From contig JBCBZW010000031.1 of the NCBI GenBank assembly GCA_039815145.1, positions 1-48,035 on the forward strand: 48,035 nt of DNA, given 5' to 3'. Both the position numbers and the translations under genes were made by a program. Shown piece by piece: positions 13,101 through 19,100 of the stretch. Source of the DNA: Pseudomonadota bacterium. Its GTDB lineage: Bacteria > Pseudomonadota > Gammaproteobacteria > Steroidobacterales > JBCBZW01. Every line of letters begins with the position of its first letter. Position 1 is the stretch's first letter. A model generated the notes under the pieces. The model did not search any database. It saw nothing but the letters and a program-made list of their open reading frames with translations, and was not told the DNA's origin.

Positions 13101-16100
13101 GGCGCTGGCCAGGGGCTCGAGTATGTCGAGCAGGGTCATGCGCAGCTCGGTCAGGTCGAGGTCGACGGTCACCGACAGCTGCGAGGGATCGGCGAAGACA
13201 TCCGGGTTGCTGATCAGCAGCACCGGCGAACCGAGACTGCTGAAGTCCGCGCCGTTGATCTCGAGCTGCAGCGGGAGGGTGGCCTCGGCCGATGCAAGCG
13301 TGCGCCAGACCACCTCATCCTCGCCCAGATCCTCCGGCGGCGGGCCGGCGAGGTAGTCCGCGATGCTGCCATCTGCCAGGGTGTAGCGGCCGAGGTCTGC
13401 CTCCAGGGCGATCCCCGCCAGCAGCAGCACCTCACCGCCCTCCACGCCCAGGCGCACGGAATCGGCGAAGTTGATCTCGGTCAACAAATCCGATAGGCGT
13501 AAGGATGCGTTGGCATCGAAGGCATCCACCTCGAGGAAGACATCGTCGCTGCCGGCCTGGGTCTGATCATCGCCGTCGAGCAAATCAGTGAGGGAGACAC
13601 CGACGCTGGCCTCGGCGGCGAGCCCCGCCACCGCCGTGACGAAGCTCGAGCCGGTGAGCTCGAGATCCAGGGAGTCGAAGCCGTCGCCGAGCAGGGCCGC
13701 CACATCCGCATCGGACCCCAGCTCGCCGAGCACGGACGTCAGGGCATCGGCCAGATCCGTGAGCGTGACCAGGGAGGAGAGCTCGCCGGTCGCGTCGAAG
13801 GCCACATCGAGGCGAAGCTCCTCGACATCGGCGAAGTAACCGCCGCCCAGAGTGAAGGGCCCGAGCTCGAGATCGCTGAACACGGTAGCGAAATGGAACT
13901 CGCCGAGGAAATCGATCAGGCCGCCGAGGGTCGGCACCCGATAGAGCAGCGCTTCGATCTCGGCACGGATGGCGTCGAAGCTCAGAGGGACATCGGGCAA
14001 TTCGAGCAGACCAGCGAAGGCCTCCAGGTACTCGCGGATGTCGAAGTCGGGTAGCTGCAGGCTGAGCAGCTCAGCAAACAGCCCCGACAGGTCCGGCGCC
14101 TGGAGATCGAGATCCAGGCCGAAGTCCGTGTTGAAGTGGAAGGCCAGGCGCGCCAGGAAGTCGCCGATATCCCCCACCACGAACTCGCCGAGGTCGACAT
14201 CGAACTCACCCAGGTCGAGAGCCGGCAGATCCAGGGCGAGGCTCAGGGCCTCGAAGTTCAGCAGCGTGTAGATCTCGGCGAAGTAATCGGTCCAGTTGCC
14301 GAGGCTGAGCGTGATGCCGTCGAGATCTAAGTGCGGGAACAGCGCCGCCAGGCGCTCCCGCAGCGCTTCCCAGTCGCCGGGCAGGTTGAAGTCGAAGTCC
14401 ACGCCCAGGTTGAGCAGCTCGCCGAGTTCCAACCCGAACAGGGAGATGTCGAAGCCGAACAGGTCGACGGTACCGAAGTCCGGCACCTCCAGGGCGAACA
14501 GATCGAGGAACGCCAGCGTAGGCGCCTCCAGATCGAACAGCTCGGCGACGCCGGCGAACAGCTCCGCCAGCCCGATGTCCGGCAGATCGAAGGGCAGCAG
14601 ATCGACGTCCGGCACCAGCTCGGCGAGGCTCGCCAGCATCTCGAGCAGCGTGTCCTGCAGGGCCGTGAGATCGATATCGACACTGACCGACGGATCGATC
14701 TCGTCGAATACGTTGACATCATCAACGAAGAGGATAGGCGATCCCAGTTCGCTGGCGTCGAAGTTCTCGGTGGAGACGCTCAGCGGCAACGCGGCGTTGA
14801 GGGCGCCCGTGAGCGCCCCACTGCCCGCGAGGGAAAGGCCGGCCAGATTGCCGAAGCCCTCGCCGAGTTCGCCGAGGCTGATGAGGCCATCTTCGTTCTC
14901 ATCGAAGGCCTCGTTGATCACTGAGGCGAGGGCCAGACCCGCCGTGACATCGAGCAGGCCGTCGGCGACACCGACGCTGACATCACCGGCGAAATTGATC
15001 GAGAAGTCCACCGCGTCCGCACGCAGGCGGCCATCGACCTCCAGAGCGCGCAAATCCAGGTACAGATCGTCGTCCGTGAGCGCCTCGGACGCGTCGATCA
15101 GATCGGTGAGGTCGATCACCGCGGAAAGGTCGACGAGGACGTTGCCTTCCACCGTGACATCCGTGCTGCCCGACAGGGAGACACCGAGATCTCCTGCCTC
15201 AGCGCCGATCAGATCGAGGACGGCCTGGGCCCCACCGACATCGCCGAGCAGCCCACTGTCGTTGGGATCATCGGCATCACCGACCAGAGCGGTGACCAAG
15301 TCCGCTTCGCTGAAGCTGTCCGAGGCCTGCCCGTCCGCTTCGATCAGCAGATCGATGCGCAAGGCCTTGACGCCGTCTTCGACGAAGAACCCACCGGCCA
15401 GGGAGAGGGGACCTAAGTCCAGTTCCCCGGAGAAGGTGGTGAGCTGCGTATTGGTGATGTAGCGCAGGAGACCCGACAGCGTGGGCAGGCTGCCAAGGGC
15501 ATCGCCCAGCTCGACTCGAATGCCGTCCAGGTTAACGGGCAGCTCAGCCAGTCCCAGCAGCGCCTGCAGGGCCTCGTAGTAGTCCCGGATGTCGAAGTCT
15601 GCCTCGAGGCCGAGGGACGACAGGTCGATGCCGTTGAGGCTCAGGTAGCTGGCGATCTCGGCCAGGTACTCGTCCGGGTCGAAGCTCGGGAGATCGATGT
15701 CGACGTCGAAGAGATCTTCCAGGGCCGCCGCCAGGGCCGCGAGATCGTCCCCCAGGGGATCGATGACCCCCAGCAGGGCAGCCAGGTCCGCCTCGAAGTC
15801 GGTCACCTCGAAGGTGAAGGCGGCGATCAGGTCGTAGAAGTCGGTGATCGAACCGGAGAAATCCAGGAGATTGCCGAGATCGGCGAGGATGGCGCCGAGG
15901 CCCGTCTGGGGAATCTCGAAGGGGAAGTCCAGTCCGTCGAAGTTCAGATCGGCAAGCGGCGCGAAGAGCGATTGGAGATTCGCCTCCAGAGCGCCGATAT
16001 CCAGGTCGATCAACACCTCGAGAGCGGACAGATCCAGCGCGTCTTCGCTCGACAGGCTGAGGATGGGCGAGCCGAAGGTGGCGCCGAGGTCGAGATCACC

Positions 16101-19100
16101 CCCTACCGTCGCCCCAAGGGGCAAGGTGGCGTCGAAGGCGGCGACGAGGTCGAACTGCAACTCATCGATCCACTGATCGACGGTCTCGGTGATGCTCTGG
16201 CCCGTGCTGGCGAAGTTCAGCGTCGGCGCATCGGTGAGCGGCACGCTGGCGCGGAAGGACGCATCGCCGCCGAGGATGGTCACGCGATCGGCCTCGGAGA
16301 AGCGCAGCTCGAAGTCGATCCCGTCCAGATCGAGGCTGACCGTGGGCGTGAGCTCGGCGACATCGACGGTCACGTCGTCAACGCCCACGGCGGTGGCGTC
16401 ATCCCCGTCCAGGGCTTCGCTCAGATCCACGGCCACGTCGACGGCGAGGGCGACCTCGCCGCCGAGCACCACCTCATCGATCGAGAGGGACCCGACGTCG
16501 GCAAAGTCCACATCGCCGAGTCCCGGGATGCTCGCGAACACCTCGTTGGAGCGCAGCGGCTGCAGCAGTTCGTTGAGCAGGGACTGCACATCTCCTTCGC
16601 TGACGTCGGTGACCAGCTCGGTAGCGAGATTCACCTCCAGTCCGAGATTGAGCGCTTGCGTATCGGCGTTGTAGGCCGCCGTGACCGCGACGCCGTCGAA
16701 GTCTGCTGAGGCGCTCAGGGATGGCAGGTAAACATCCGCCAGGTACTGCAGCAGCAGATCCACGCTGGCGCCGTCCGCCAACACGCCTTGCGCCGCTGCA
16801 ATCAGCGTGGCGAGGTCCGCATCCGGGTCCTCGCCCGTCAGGGACGCGAGCACATCGGTGATCATGCGGACATCGAAGATCACGCCGAGGGCGCTGCCGA
16901 TCTGATCGACGAAGCCGGTGATCGACAGCTCGTCGACGGCAATGCGCGCGATGTACGAGAGGAACGGCCCGTAGGTGTCGATGTCACCCTGCAGGTCCGC
17001 GCCGGTAAGCTCTGCCAGGGCGTCGCCCGTCACCTGCGCTACCAGCGCGTCGAAGTCGGCATCGCCGGCGAAACGCAGATTCAGGGCGCCGGCGAGCTGA
17101 TCCCAATTGCTGAGCGCAGCCGTGTCGAAGTCGGCGATCAGATCCAGGGCCGCGCCGAGGTTGGCGTTGCTGACGAAGTCGATCACCGCCCCGTCGACGG
17201 CCGGCAGATCGACCGCCCCGGCGATCTCACCCACCTGGGGCAGATACAGGTTGGCGTCGAAGTTCTCCGGCAGCGTGTTCGGATCCAGCCCCAGATCGAA
17301 TACCCGGTTCAGCTCGTTGATCAACGCGGTGACATCGGCCTGCGCATCGGGGTCGTAAGCGGCCCCTAGCCCCAAGGCGTCGCCGAGGAGCGCCGCCCCG
17401 TTGGCCAGGTCGAAGCTGTCGCCGAGCAGGAGTGAGAACTCGGCGAAGAACTCTGATAGGTTCGCCGTGGACAGGACACCCGCCTCGATACCCACCAATG
17501 CCCCGGCGGCATCCAGGTGCGCCTGGTTGTTCAGGTCGAAGGTGAAGTCGATGCCTGCCAGCTCGGCGATGGCGTCGGCGTTCTGGGTGATGAAGTTCGG
17601 CTGCAGCAGCCCCGTGATGTGCCAAGCGTAGAGGGGCAGATTGGTGGCGCTGAGCGTCCCGACGAAATCCGTCAGGGCGACGCCCGCCTCCGCCTCCACC
17701 TCGTTGATCTGCGTCTGCACCGCGAGGAGTTCATCAAGATCCGTGATGTCGACGTCGATCGAGGGCTCGACGGCTTCCTCACCCGCCAGCGGTTGATTCA
17801 ACCAGCGGAACACCTCGGGCAGGAACTGCACGAGGTTGTCCGGCGTGAGGTCCTCGCCGAGCAGTCGTCCGTCCGCCTGCAGGGCACTCTCGAGGGCATC
17901 GACATCCTGCGCACTGGCCGCATCGAAGCTGCGGCTTCCGGTGAGCGTGTAGCTGGCCGTGATCGCGTCGGTGTTGTCGGCGATGTAGGTCGGCTCGAGG
18001 CGGTTGAGGATCGTCCAGGTGAAGTCCTCGAAATTCGCGGGCCGATTCTGGGCGTCGGGCTCGATGCGCAGACCGCCATCGATACGGATACCGTAGGACG
18101 CCTCGATGTAGAGCTGCAGGTCGCGTCGGTCCTGATCGTTCTCCAGATCGAAAACCTCGGCCGCGGCGAGCAGGCTCGTGTAGCGGGTGTCGCCGATCGC
18201 GTCGAAGAGCAGATCTTCGAGGCTCGTGGTCTCATCGTTCAGCCAGTCGTTGATCTGCACCAGCACGAGCTGGATGTTGCTCGGGCTGAGGCTGCCGTCC
18301 GTGAACTGCAGGTCCGGGAACTGCTCGCCGAGGGCAGCGGCGAGCAGATCCAGGTGATCGACGTTGTCGGGGTCGAAGCCGCCGGCGTCGGTGATCCCCA
18401 GCGCATCGGCGATTGCCTGAGCGTTGTCGGCGAGGAAGTCGGGGTGATTGAAATCGAACACGGCCCAGGCGTAGGACGCCACGTTCTCCGCCACCAGGCT
18501 CACATCCAGGGGCGAGGTCTGCGGTGCCGGGTTATCGCCGGAGTACTCGGGGAAAACGACGTCCTCGAGGAGGAGCTGTAGCACGCGCATGCTCACCGTG
18601 AACTCGCCGCCGCCGTCCGGCGCGGTGTAGAGCGCATCGCGGATGGTGGCGTAGAGCGCGCCCACTTCGATCTCGCGCCCCTCGGTGGTCCACGGATTGA
18701 AGTTGCCGTCTGCGTCCGCCCCTTGCAGCAGGCCGTCGATAAAGGGCAGGTACTCGAGCAGCGACTCGGCGCTGAGCACCGCGCCGTCGGGGAAGATGTC
18801 GAAGCCGAAGGCGTTCTCGAGCTCCGATTGCAGCGCCTGGAGCGTGGCTGGCTCGTCGACATCGAAGGTCGGGTCGACCTGCAGACCGAGGGTCTCGCCG
18901 AGTTCGATCAGGCTGTTGCTGAGCCAGTCAGGCTGGTAGATCTGGAACAGCTGCCACTCGAAGGCGCCAGGTACGTTGTCCGCATCGAGCTGCGAGATGA
19001 CCTCAGGCCCGTACCGCGCCGACAGCTCCACCTGCAGGGCAGCCAGATCCGTCGGCGACTGGGGATCGAAGCTGCCCAGGCCCAGCGCCAAGGCGATTTG

